59,428 nucleotides of DNA, from positions 1 through 59,428 of the forward strand of contig DUET01000089.1 in the NCBI GenBank assembly GCA_011192015.1, given 5' to 3'. The notes under the pieces are model-generated. The model saw only the letters and a list, made by a program, of their open reading frames with translations. It did no database searches and was not told where the DNA came from. Origin of the DNA: Anaerolineae bacterium (GTDB taxonomy: Bacteria; Chloroflexota; Anaerolineae; Anaerolineales; E44-bin32). Numbering within the stretch: position 1 is the stretch's first letter; the number at the start of each line of letters is the position of its first letter. Below, piece after piece: positions 50,643 through 59,108 of the stretch. The position numbers and the translations under genes were made by a program.

Positions 50643-51809
50643 CTACGACTTTTTTACCGCTGCTTTCACCAATTGCCGGGCGATGATCAATCTCTGGATT
50701 TGGGCGGTGCCTTCGTAGATCTGCATGATCTTGGCATCCCGCATCCATTTCTCCACCGGATACTCGCGGATGTAGCCATACCCCCCCAGGATCTGGACGG
50801 CATCCGTGGTCACTTTGACGGCCATATCCCCAGCGCGGGCTTTGGCCATGCTGGATTCCTTGGTGAAGGGTCTTCCCTGGTCATGCAGCCATGCCGCGCG
50901 CCAGACCAGCAGGCGGGCGGCGTCGATCTCGGTGGCCATGTCGGCCAGCATGAAGGAGATGGCCTGGAAGCGGGAGATCTGCTGGTTGAATTGCTTGCGC
51001 TCCAAGGCGTACTGCAGGGCGTATTCGTGAGCCGCCCGGGCGATTCCCACCCCGCCGGCTGCCACGTGGGTTCTGGTGATGTCGAAAGTGCGCATGGCGA
51101 TGCTGAAGCCCTCGCCCTCCTCACCAAGTCGATTCTCGATGGGAACTTCGACGTCTTCGAGGATTACGTTTGCCGTTTGTGAAGCGCGAATGCCGAGTTT
51201 CTTCTCCTTGGCGCCGAAGCTGACTCCCGGCCAACCCTTCTCGACGATGAAGGCGCAGATCCCCCGGGTCCCTTCCTCGGGATTCTGGGTGGCGAAGACG
51301 ACGTAGATGTCGGCCACGCCTCCGTTGGTGATGAAGGTCTTCGTGCCGTTGAGGATGTACTTGTCTCCCTTGCGTTTCGCTTGGGTCCGGATGCCGCCGG
51401 CATCCGAACCAGCAGAGGGTTCGGTGATCGCAAAGGCGCCCAATGTCACCTTGGCGGGATCGCAGAATCGGGAAAGATACTTCGCCTTCTGCTCTTCGGT
51501 TCCCACCAGCGTGAGCGGGGCGACGCACAAGCCCACGCCTCCGATGGTGGAACCCAGGCCGGCGCAACCCCAGAAGAGCTCCTCGTCGATCAGCGTGCGG
51601 GTGAGCAGGCTCGTGACACCCCCACCGCCATAGGCTTCGGGGATCTGGTAACTCAACAGGCCGGTTTGATGCGCCTTTTCCAAGACCTCGAAGGGAAGCG
51701 CCTCCGTTTCGTCCGCTTCGGCCGCCACAGGCCGGATGGTCTGTTCGGCGAAGCGATGGGCAAGATCACGAAATTCGCGTTGTTCGTCGGTGAGGTCGAA
51801 GCCGATCAT
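50643..51809 (-). CDS. Acyl-CoA dehydrogenase
   Basis: A 388-residue FAD-dependent acyl-CoA dehydrogenase. Recognisable blocks are LTDEQREFRDLAHRFAEQTIRP, FAITEPSAGSDAGG (FAD/substrate), TFITNGGVADIYVVFA, RKQFNQQISRFQAI and the catalytic-Glu region MQIYEGTAQIQRLIIARQL. The Y-E-G-T-A-Q-I-Q form resembles short- and medium-chain enzymes rather than decarboxylating glutaryl-CoA dehydrogenase. Its ATG overlaps the stop of the ligase-LeuD fusion gene, so the two are translationally coupled. It should oxidise the acyl-CoA made by this operon. Confidence 0.9.
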   Translation of the reverse strand: MIGFDLTDEQREFRDLAHRFAEQTIRPVAAEADETEALPFEVLEKAHQTGLLSYQIPEAYGGGGVTSLLTRTLIDEELFWGCAGLGSTIGGVGLCVAPLTLVGTEEQKAKYLSRFCDPAKVTLGAFAITEPSAGSDAGGIRTQAKRKGDKYILNGTKTFITNGGVADIYVVFATQNPEEGTRGICAFIVEKGWPGVSFGAKEKKLGIRASQTANVILEDVEVPIENRLGEEGEGFSIAMRTFDITRTHVAAGGVGIARAAHEYALQYALERKQFNQQISRFQAISFMLADMATEIDAARLLVWRAAWLHDQGRPFTKESSMAKARAGDMAVKVTTDAVQILGGYGYIREYPVEKWMRDAKIMQIYEGTAQIQRLIIARQLVKAAVKKS

Positions 51810-53863
51810 GGATTTCCTTCCTTCAAGCGTTGTTCGACATAGTGCAGCAGGCCTCCGTGTTCGATGATGCGCTGCAGGAATTCGGGGTAGGGCGTTGCCT
51901 GGAAGCTTGTGCCGCGGGTTAGATTGTGGATCGTTCCGGAGGCGGCTTCGATCTCGATCTCATCGCCGGCCTCGATGCCATCAACGGCCTGGGGGCATTC
52001 CAGAATCGGCAGACCGATGTTGATGGCGTTGCGGAAGAAGATGCGCGCAAAGGATTTGGCGATCACGGCAGAAATCCCGGCAGCCTTGATGCACAGCGGC
52101 GCAACCTCGCGCGAGGATCCGCATCCGAAATTCGTTTCCGCCACGATCAAATCCCCACGCTGCATCTTGTGGACGAATTCTGGATCGGCGTCCTCCATGC
52201 AATATTTCGCCAGTTCATTGGCGTCCGCCGTGTTGCAACGGCGTGCGGGAATGATGGAGTCGGTGTCGATGTTCTTGCCGAACTTCCATGCCAACCCCCT
52301 TCTGCGAGCCAGGTCCCTGAGCACGTCTTTGCGCACCGCTCCCGAGCCCACGCGGGGGAGGGATTCAAAGAAGAGCAGGCGATCGGGAACGGCATAGTCC
52401 GCCAACCGTTCACCGGCGAATTCCAGAAGCTCCTTGGCTTCCATGTGGACATCGGGCTTGCGTACGATGCAGGCGCAGGTGATCTGACCGTAGATCATGT
52501 CGGGAATACCCACCACAGCTGCGTCCCTGACCTTGGGATGAGAGCGCAGAACCATCTCAACGCTTCGAGGGTGGATTCCGAATCCCCCGCGCTTGATGGT
52601 CTCCCCGATACGACCCAGGATGCGGACCGGACCGTCGGCGGTGATCACGGCCAGGTCACCGGTGCGGAGCCAGCCTTCCGAATCGAGCACTTGCGCGGTG
52701 GACTGCTCGTCTTCCCAATAGCCTTGCATCACGTTGTAGCCCCGCACGCAGAGTTCGCCCTCTTCGTCTCCGGGCAGGGTCTTCCCCTGCGTGTCGATGA
52801 CCTTGATTTCCACATCCTCCATCGGCGTGCCGACGGTTTGTGTGGCCGTGATCGGGCCATCGTCGAGACGCGTCATGGTGACGGAAGGCGAGGCTTCTGT
52901 GAGTCCGTAGGCGAGGATCAAGTTGAAGCCCATCTCGTTGCGCACGCGTTCGACCAGCTTGGGAGGGCAGAACGCCCCCGACATGATCCCGGTCCGTAGC
53001 GAAGCGCAGCGCTCGGTCCGGAATTCGGGATGATGGAGTTCGAGAGCGAACATGGTGGGAACGCCGTGATGGACCGTGATTGCGGCGGATTCGATCAAGT
53101 CCAATGCCGCCTTGGGTTCGTACCGCGGCAGAACGGCGAGCGAGGCGCCGGAGACGGTGCAGGAGAGGATGGTGGGCGTGAATCCAAACGTGTTCGAGAA
53201 GGGGGGGCTGCCTAAAAATACATCCTCGGGCGTGCATCTCAACCTGGCTGCGATGTCCGCCGCATTGCGTACCAGGGCGTGATGGACGAGCACAGCGCCG
53301 CGCGGCTTTTTGGAGTTCCCCAGATTGTGAAGAATGAGAAAGGGATCTTCGTGTTTGCAGCGCGCAGGAGGGGGTGTGCCCGGGGAGGCTGCGAGCTGGT
53401 CCCATGCGAGACAATCCGGATGCTCGATTCCCAGAGCGATCACATGCTGCAAATCGGGCAGGTTGGATCGAGCCTCCAGCGCCATGGAGAGATGGTCCAT
53501 GCCCCGGTAAGCGACCGGATCGGAGAACGTCAGCATGGCCTTGGGCTTCGTCTTGGCGAGCAGCCCGATGACCTCTTCCTTGGTTCGGCGCACGTTGATG
53601 GGGACCACGATCAAACCCAATCTTGCGGCTGCAAAGTAGGTAAACACAAATTCCGCAAGGTTGGGCAGCACGACCGCAAACCGTTCGCCGGGTTTGAGAT
53701 CCAACTCCTGCAAGCCGGCCGACAAGCGCTCGACGAGCGCAAAGGTCTCTGCGTAGGTCCAGGTCTGATCGGCCTGCCGCAGATAGGGGCGATCATCGAA
53801 TGCCTCGGCTTGCGTGGCAAGCAAGGCATGGATGTTCGTATCGTAGAATGCTTCAGCTCTCAT
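51806..53863 (-). CDS. Fusion of a degenerate acyl-CoA ligase with a LeuD-type aconitase small subunit
   Basis: A 685-residue fusion with no stop or clear restart between its parts. Residues 1-523 have the ANL adenylating fold (YGLTEASPS, GELCVRGYNVMQGYW, LRTGDLAV, GRIGETIKRGG). But the nucleotide loop TSGTTGxPKG is HNLGNSKKPRG (179-189), and the catalytic Lys of G-S-G-K is Ala509 (VGSGAVRKDVL). Residues 524-685 are LeuD (WKFGKNIDTDSII, NFGCGSSRE, AKSFARIFFRNAINIGLPILEC). The substrate loop reads ARRCNT where LeuD or homoaconitase has YLxx. The LeuD part should pair with the LeuC encoded upstream. The ligase part probably cannot adenylate and may bind the substrate or CoA ester. Confidence 0.8.
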   Translation of the reverse strand: MRAEAFYDTNIHALLATQAEAFDDRPYLRQADQTWTYAETFALVERLSAGLQELDLKPGERFAVVLPNLAEFVFTYFAAARLGLIVVPINVRRTKEEVIGLLAKTKPKAMLTFSDPVAYRGMDHLSMALEARSNLPDLQHVIALGIEHPDCLAWDQLAASPGTPPPARCKHEDPFLILHNLGNSKKPRGAVLVHHALVRNAADIAARLRCTPEDVFLGSPPFSNTFGFTPTILSCTVSGASLAVLPRYEPKAALDLIESAAITVHHGVPTMFALELHHPEFRTERCASLRTGIMSGAFCPPKLVERVRNEMGFNLILAYGLTEASPSVTMTRLDDGPITATQTVGTPMEDVEIKVIDTQGKTLPGDEEGELCVRGYNVMQGYWEDEQSTAQVLDSEGWLRTGDLAVITADGPVRILGRIGETIKRGGFGIHPRSVEMVLRSHPKVRDAAVVGIPDMIYGQITCACIVRKPDVHMEAKELLEFAGERLADYAVPDRLLFFESLPRVGSGAVRKDVLRDLARRRGLAWKFGKNIDTDSIIPARRCNTADANELAKYCMEDADPEFVHKMQRGDLIVAETNFGCGSSREVAPLCIKAAGISAVIAKSFARIFFRNAINIGLPILECPQAVDGIEAGDEIEIEAASGTIHNLTRGTSFQATPYPEFLQRIIEHGGLLHYVEQRLKEGNP

Positions 53864-53995
53864 GGTTTCTCTCGCACATCATGGCCGGCTGGTCGGTTTC
53901 ATCTGCAGATCACCTTTGGATCAGCCCGCTGGATTGGTTCAATCATCGACAATCCGTACGCTGCAGCGTATTGTCCGCAGGCATGGACAAGGTGT

Positions 53996-55255
53996 TCATA
54001 CAACTTCGCTGGGCAACCCGATCCTGCCCAGGATCGCCGAAGCCGCGGCTACATAGGGATTGGCCAGGTAAACCTCGCTCTCGGGATGGCCCATGCGGCC
54101 GCGGAAATTCCGATTGCTCGTGGATACGCAGCGCTCTCTTGCCGCCAGGACGCCCATGTGCCCTCCCAGGCAGGGACCACATGTCGGAGTGCTCACAGCG
54201 CAGCCGGCCTGGACGAAGATTTCGATCAGCCCTTCACGCAGGGAGTCCAGGTACACCTTCTGACTGCCGGGGATGATGATGGTGCGAACACGCGGATGGA
54301 TCGAGTGCCCTTCGAGCACTTCTGCAGCGGCGCGCATGTCTTCCAGATTCCCATTGGTGCACATGCCGATCACCACCTGATCGATCTCGACATCTCCCAG
54401 CTTTGCTGCCGGCTCCACGTTCTCGGGAAGGAAGGGAACGGCAACGCAGGGCTCCATGCTGGAGATGTCAAATACATGGGACTGAGTGTACTCGGCATCC
54501 GGATCGGGTGTCATGCGAATTCCAGGGCGACCCTGGCGCTCTTGCACGTAAGCTTGCGTCTTTTCATCCGCGGGGATCAAAGCCGTTTTTGCACCGGCTT
54601 CGATGGCCATGTTGGCCATCGTGAAACGGTCGGCCATGCTCAGATGCGGCATGGCCGGTCCGCTCATCTCGATGGCTTGATAGCGTGCGCCGTCGACGCC
54701 GATGCGACCGATCGTATGCAGGATGATGTCCTTGCCGCAAACCCAGGGTTGGAGTTCCCCCTGATACTCAAGCCGGATGCTCTCGGGCACCTTGAGCCAC
54801 AATTCGCCGAGCGCCATGGCGGCCGCGGCGTCGGTCGAGCCGATGCCGGTCCCGAAAGCTCCGATGAATCCGTACGTGCAGGTGTGTGAATCCGCGCCCG
54901 CGATCAGGTCACCGGGCGATACGAGCCCCCGTTCCGGCAGGAGGATGTGCATGATGCCCGCCCGACCGATGTCGTAGAGTTGGATTCCACACTGGCGAGC
55001 GAATTCCCGGCAGCGTTTGACAATCTCGGCGCTCTTGATGTCCTTGTTGGGGGTGAAGTGATCCATCACCAGCACGATCTTCTGCGGATCGAAAACCTTG
55101 GACCCCTCGATCTGCTCGAACGCGTCGATCGCAAGCACACCGGAGAGTTCAGATGCCAGGACGAGATCGACTTTGGCGTTGATGAATTCGCCGGGGGAGA
55201 CTTGTTCGCGCCCGCATTTGGCGGCCAAGATCTTCTCAGCTAACGTATGACCCAT
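53996..55255 (-). CDS. leuC: LeuC/homoaconitase-type dehydratase large subunit
   Basis: A 419-residue aconitase-family large subunit: GHTLAEKILAAK start, VMDHFTPNKDI, AGADSHTCTYGFIGAFGTGIGSTD, the cluster Cys in IGMCTNGNLEDM and STPTCGPCLGGHMG, and NRNFRGRMGHPESEVYLANP. All three [4Fe-4S] ligands are present. It isomerises a 2-hydroxy diacid to its 3-hydroxy isomer together with a LeuD partner. The short archaeal-type length fits the isopropylmalate/homoaconitate/methylmalate group, so the side chain is open. ATG 55255 has AGGAG six bases upstream; an earlier in-frame start lacks a site. Confidence 0.88.
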   Translation of the reverse strand: MGHTLAEKILAAKCGREQVSPGEFINAKVDLVLASELSGVLAIDAFEQIEGSKVFDPQKIVLVMDHFTPNKDIKSAEIVKRCREFARQCGIQLYDIGRAGIMHILLPERGLVSPGDLIAGADSHTCTYGFIGAFGTGIGSTDAAAAMALGELWLKVPESIRLEYQGELQPWVCGKDIILHTIGRIGVDGARYQAIEMSGPAMPHLSMADRFTMANMAIEAGAKTALIPADEKTQAYVQERQGRPGIRMTPDPDAEYTQSHVFDISSMEPCVAVPFLPENVEPAAKLGDVEIDQVVIGMCTNGNLEDMRAAAEVLEGHSIHPRVRTIIIPGSQKVYLDSLREGLIEIFVQAGCAVSTPTCGPCLGGHMGVLAARERCVSTSNRNFRGRMGHPESEVYLANPYVAAASAILGRIGLPSEVV

Positions 55256-55340
55256 GAACGATCTCCTGCAACGAGGCAACGATGACGGACCGATCCCGCC
55301 TGGAACATCCATCCCGATCGGGGATCATCCTTGTTCTACG

Positions 55341-56618
55341 CTAGGTCAGATCCTTATCCCTGACCTCCATGCCCTTCTCGAGGCGTTCCTGCATGACTTC
55401 GATCATGCGGTGGATTGTGTCGTCGGATAGCACACTGTTGCTGCGCTTGGCAGCAGCCAGGATCTTCTCGATGAAGATCGGGTGGGGTTCGATCTCCCGC
55501 GAGGTCAGCCAATAGCGCACGTTGTGCTCGCCGCTCATGGGGCCGATCTCGACATGCTGGGAACGGCCCACCATCTTGGATGGGACCCCGCAATACACCC
55601 GATCCGCAAGCCACTCGTCGTTCTTGCTCAGAGCCTTGACGATGGCAGCGGCATGCACTCCCGTCGCCGTGCGGAAGGAATCGGCTCCGACGATGGGGTA
55701 GTTGAAGGGCAGCGCCGCGCCGCAGGCCTGGGAGACGACCTTGCAGTATTCGGGAAGCTTGGTCAGATCGCGCTCGGAGATGCCCAACAAATTCAGATTG
55801 ACGAGCAGGATCTCCATGGGCGTGTTTCCGGAGCGCTCACCGATGCCCAGCGCGCAGGCATGCACGCGATCCGCCCCGGCCTCGATCGCAGCCAGCGTGT
55901 TGATGATGTCCAAGCCACGATCACGATGCCCATGCCAGTCGATGCCGACTTCAGGATTGACCTCGTCGCGCACTCCGACGATGAATTCAATCAAATTGCG
56001 GACGCCCTCGGGGGTGGAATGACCGACGGTATCGCAGACGCAAATGCGCTGAGCACCGCTGCGCATGGCTTCGCTGTAGATCTGTCGCAGGTGATCGGGA
56101 TGCGCCCGGGATGTGTCTTCGGTCACAAACATCACGGGGATGTCGTGCGTGACCGCAAAGGTGATCGATTCACGCGTCAATTTGAGGAGATGGGGCAGGT
56201 CCCAGCCTTCCGCATATTGTCGAATGGGGCTCGAACCCAGGAAGATGCAGGCCTCGATCGGGATCCCCACATCCTCGGAAGCCTCGATGATGGGAGCGAT
56301 GTCGGTCTGCAGCGTGCGCGCCGCGCTTTGGGGTTGGATGTTCATGTCGAGCTTGACAATCTCGCGTGCCAGAACGATGACATCCTTCTTGAAGCGTTCC
56401 CCTGCGCCGCACAATCCCAGGTCCGCTGCATCCACCCCCAGTTCGTTCATCAGATGCAGCAGGTAGACTTTTTCCTCGATGCTGGGATGCGTGATGGAGG
56501 AGGATTGCAGTCCATCACGAAGGGTTTCGTCGGTGATCATCACCCTGGATGGGTACTTGGGCGTCTCCCCCTTGATGTTCCAATCATAGATCAAGTCGTG
56601 TCCCTTCGGCTCAGCCAC
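55341..56618 (-). CDS. LeuA-like (DRE-TIM) synthase/lyase
   Basis: A 425-residue protein of the DRE-TIM metallolyase family, which includes 2-isopropylmalate, citramalate and homocitrate synthases and HMG-CoA lyase. The metal/catalytic motif is ITDETLRDGLQ. The HxH motif is present in the divergent form DWHGHRDRGLDIINTLAAIEAGADRVHACALGIGERSGNTPME. It lacks the C-terminal LeuA regulatory domain of about 130 residues, so feedback control by leucine is not expected. It would join acetyl-CoA to a 2-oxo acid, or cleave such a product. The GTG start has AAGGAG nine bases upstream. Confidence 0.75.
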   Translation of the reverse strand: MAEPKGHDLIYDWNIKGETPKYPSRVMITDETLRDGLQSSSITHPSIEEKVYLLHLMNELGVDAADLGLCGAGERFKKDVIVLAREIVKLDMNIQPQSAARTLQTDIAPIIEASEDVGIPIEACIFLGSSPIRQYAEGWDLPHLLKLTRESITFAVTHDIPVMFVTEDTSRAHPDHLRQIYSEAMRSGAQRICVCDTVGHSTPEGVRNLIEFIVGVRDEVNPEVGIDWHGHRDRGLDIINTLAAIEAGADRVHACALGIGERSGNTPMEILLVNLNLLGISERDLTKLPEYCKVVSQACGAALPFNYPIVGADSFRTATGVHAAAIVKALSKNDEWLADRVYCGVPSKMVGRSQHVEIGPMSGEHNVRYWLTSREIEPHPIFIEKILAAAKRSNSVLSDDTIHRMIEVMQERLEKGMEVRDKDLT

Positions 56619-56669
56619 GGCTCGTCTCTCCTTGCCGATCGCCCTTGCCTACTGCTGCTGTCGGGCTGA

Positions 56670-57275
56670 TCAGCCTTTCGGTGGGTCCGACATCTTACGT
56701 CCTGCTTCGAAGGCCTTCAGGTTAGGCTGGCGGTATTTCTCTGGAATGCGCTTGCGCAGCGTATCCAGCCAGACCTTCTCTTCGATCGGCAGCAGGTTGG
56801 ACATCGCGCCAAGCATGACCACGTTGGCCATGCGCCCATCGCCCAGATCGCGCGCCATCTCGGACGCCGGGATCGTAATCACCCGATAACCCTTGTCGTT
56901 GAGAAAGGTCAGGGCTTCATGGGGGTAGGTCTCCGCCGCATTCGTAACCGATCCGGGCAGGATCTCATGGTCGTTGACCAGGATGGTCCCTTGACTCTGA
57001 TGAGCGAAGTGGGCGAATCGCAGCGCCTCCAGCTTCTCCAGACCGACCACCAGGTCGGCCCGGCCGGGAGTGATCACAGGTGACCAAACGGTCTTGCCGA
57101 AGCGCACATGGGTTTCGACGCTGCCCCCGCGCTGGGAGACGCCGTGCACTTCGGTCTGTTTGACTTCATAGCCTCCGCTTACCGCGGCCATGGCGGTGAT
57201 CTCCGCCGCCAGCAAGGCGCCTTGGCCGCCAACGCCGGCAAACAGGACGCCGTAGGTCTTCTCATGCTCGCTCAC
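56670..57275 (-). CDS. iorB: Indolepyruvate:ferredoxin oxidoreductase beta subunit
   Basis: A 201-residue gamma/beta-type subunit of the 2-oxoacid oxidoreductase family: VLFAGVGGQGALLAAEITAMAAV, the glycine-rich opening of IorB, then VKQTEVHGVSQRGGSVETHVRFG and ADLVVGLEKLEALRFA. It pairs with IorA, whose stop it overlaps in a GTGA junction. The complex oxidises an aryl- or alkyl-2-oxo acid plus CoA to the acyl-CoA and CO2 with ferredoxin, or runs in reverse. Confidence 0.88.
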   Translation of the reverse strand: MSEHEKTYGVLFAGVGGQGALLAAEITAMAAVSGGYEVKQTEVHGVSQRGGSVETHVRFGKTVWSPVITPGRADLVVGLEKLEALRFAHFAHQSQGTILVNDHEILPGSVTNAAETYPHEALTFLNDKGYRVITIPASEMARDLGDGRMANVVMLGAMSNLLPIEEKVWLDTLRKRIPEKYRQPNLKAFEAGRKMSDPPKG

Positions 57276-59026
57276 GGGGTTCCACTCCTATCGGGGGGCA
57301 GGGGGATGATGGCCTCAGGTGGGCAAACCTGTGCGCAGAGCGTACACGCCGTACATTCGGCGGGATGGATCTCCGGGAAACCCCTTGCATTGAGGGTGAT
57401 CGCAGGACAGAACACCTTCAGACAGGCTTCACACTGCGTGCAAAGCTCCTCTTCCACGAAGAAGGGGATGATCTCCCGCTGCTTCATTTCCGGAATGCGC
57501 TGGCAGGGTCCATGGACGATCACCACGGAGGGACCATCGAATTCCAGCGCCTCGCGGATAGCGCCGAAGACCTGTTTGCGGTTCCAGGCGTCCACACGCG
57601 AGACGTGTTCGACACCAGCGGCGTTGCACAGAGCGACCAGGTTCAGCCTGGGTGCATGTCCACCGTAGATGTCCTTACCGGATGCCGGATGGGGCTGACC
57701 CCCGGTCATGCCGGTGGTGGAGTTGTCCAGGATGATCAGGGTGAGTTTGCTTCGGTTGTAGACCGAGTCAACAAGGGAGGGCATGCCCGCATGCACAAAG
57801 GTCGAGTCGCCGATCACGGCCACGACGCGCTCCTCCCCGGCGCGCTCCAGGCCCACGGCGACGCCGATGCTGGCGCCCATGCAGAATGTGGTATGCGAGG
57901 CCTCAAAAGGAGGCAGGGCGCCCATGGTGTAGCAGCCGATGTCGCCGGACACAGTCACACGCATCTGGCGTAGCGCGCTGAAGACCGTTCGATGACCGCA
58001 TCCCACGCAGAACATCGGAGGGCGGGGCATGATGTTGATCTCGCTTGCGAATCCCTCCGGCACCTCTCCCAGACCCAACGCGGCTGCAAGCCTTCCCGGT
58101 GAGTATTCTCCGATCACGCCGAAGCGCTGCTTGCCTTCGATGTTGGGGATCCCCAGGGCGAGCATGTGTTCCTCGATGAAGGGTTCTCCCTCTTCGACGA
58201 CATAGACCTTGCCGTGCTTGGCGCAGAAGTCGACGAGCAAATCCCGAGGCAGGGGATGCGTCATGCCCAACCGCAGGATGCTGGCCTGCGGCATGACTTC
58301 CTTGACGTATTGATAGGAGATCCCGTTGGTCACGACGCCGATCATGGGATCGCCTTCCTCGATGCGGTTGAGGGGTGTCTCCTCGGCGTATGCCCGTAGC
58401 TGCTCCAGGCGCTGCTCGACCTTGGGCCGCAGCAGCCTTCGGTAGATGGGCACGGAAAAGCGTTTGGCGTCGGGCACGAACTCGCGCTTGGGCACGGTGG
58501 TGCGATCGCCGATCTCCACCAGACTCTTGTGATGCGCCAGGCGGGTCGTGGTTCGCAGCATCACCGGGACTCCGAATTTCTCCGAGAGTTCCAGTCCAGC
58601 GCGAACGAAATCCTTGCACTCCTGACAATCGCTGGGTTCCAGAACGGGAACCTTGGCCACACGTGCCAAGTAGCGGTTGTCCTGCTCGTTCTGCGAGGAA
58701 TGCATCCCCGGATCGTCGGCGGAAATGACCACGAACCCAGCGTTGGTCCCGGCGTAGGGAAAGACCATGAACGGATCGGCGGCCACGTTGAGGCCCACGT
58801 GCTTCATGGTCACCAACACTCGAACGCCGCCGATCGCCGCGCCCATCCCCTCTTCGAAGGCGACCTTCTCATTGGCTGCCCATTGGGCATGCACGTCGGG
58901 GAATTGGGTGAGCGTTTCTAAGATCTCGGTGCTGGGAGTGCCCGGGTAGCCGACCGCGAATTCCACGCCCGCTTCCCAAGCTCCTCTGGCGATGGCGTGA
59001 TTGCCTAGCAGTAGTTCTTTTTTCAC
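57272..59026 (-). CDS. iorA: Indolepyruvate:ferredoxin oxidoreductase alpha subunit
   Basis: A 584-residue thiamine-diphosphate enzyme. The N-terminal pyrimidine domain has VGYPGTPSTEILETL. The central domain has VLEPSDCQECKDFVRAGLELSE. The TPP site is GDIGCYTMGALPPFEASHTTFCMGASIGVAVGLE with VIGDSTFVHAGMPSL...DNSTTGMTGGQPHP. Two [4Fe-4S] motifs end the protein (CTQCEACLKVFC, CTACTLCAQVC). The family acts on arylpyruvates and, in some anaerobes, on branched 2-oxo acids. GTG 59026 is the start because GGAGA lies eight bases upstream. It is the first complete gene of the operon in this window. Confidence 0.92.
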   Translation of the reverse strand: MKKELLLGNHAIARGAWEAGVEFAVGYPGTPSTEILETLTQFPDVHAQWAANEKVAFEEGMGAAIGGVRVLVTMKHVGLNVAADPFMVFPYAGTNAGFVVISADDPGMHSSQNEQDNRYLARVAKVPVLEPSDCQECKDFVRAGLELSEKFGVPVMLRTTTRLAHHKSLVEIGDRTTVPKREFVPDAKRFSVPIYRRLLRPKVEQRLEQLRAYAEETPLNRIEEGDPMIGVVTNGISYQYVKEVMPQASILRLGMTHPLPRDLLVDFCAKHGKVYVVEEGEPFIEEHMLALGIPNIEGKQRFGVIGEYSPGRLAAALGLGEVPEGFASEINIMPRPPMFCVGCGHRTVFSALRQMRVTVSGDIGCYTMGALPPFEASHTTFCMGASIGVAVGLERAGEERVVAVIGDSTFVHAGMPSLVDSVYNRSKLTLIILDNSTTGMTGGQPHPASGKDIYGGHAPRLNLVALCNAAGVEHVSRVDAWNRKQVFGAIREALEFDGPSVVIVHGPCQRIPEMKQREIIPFFVEEELCTQCEACLKVFCPAITLNARGFPEIHPAECTACTLCAQVCPPEAIIPLPPDRSGTP

Positions 59027-59108
59027 GGGGTGTTCTCCGCTGCTTTGGTGGCTGAGCCATCCTTGCTCGGATGCTCTGCCGTGGTTGCACGGGGATGGCT
59101 GCAATGCG

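Noticed and set aside
51806-52294. A separate leuD gene starting at TTG 52294
   Set aside because: The ribosome-like purine run abuts the TTG with no spacing, and no stop separates the ligase frame. An internal start remains possible but is not favoured.
49536-57275. Simple leucine biosynthesis operon
   Set aside because: IorAB, an acyl-CoA dehydrogenase and a degenerate ligase are interleaved, no ilv genes occur, the LeuA-like enzyme lacks its regulatory domain and the LeuD loop is atypical.
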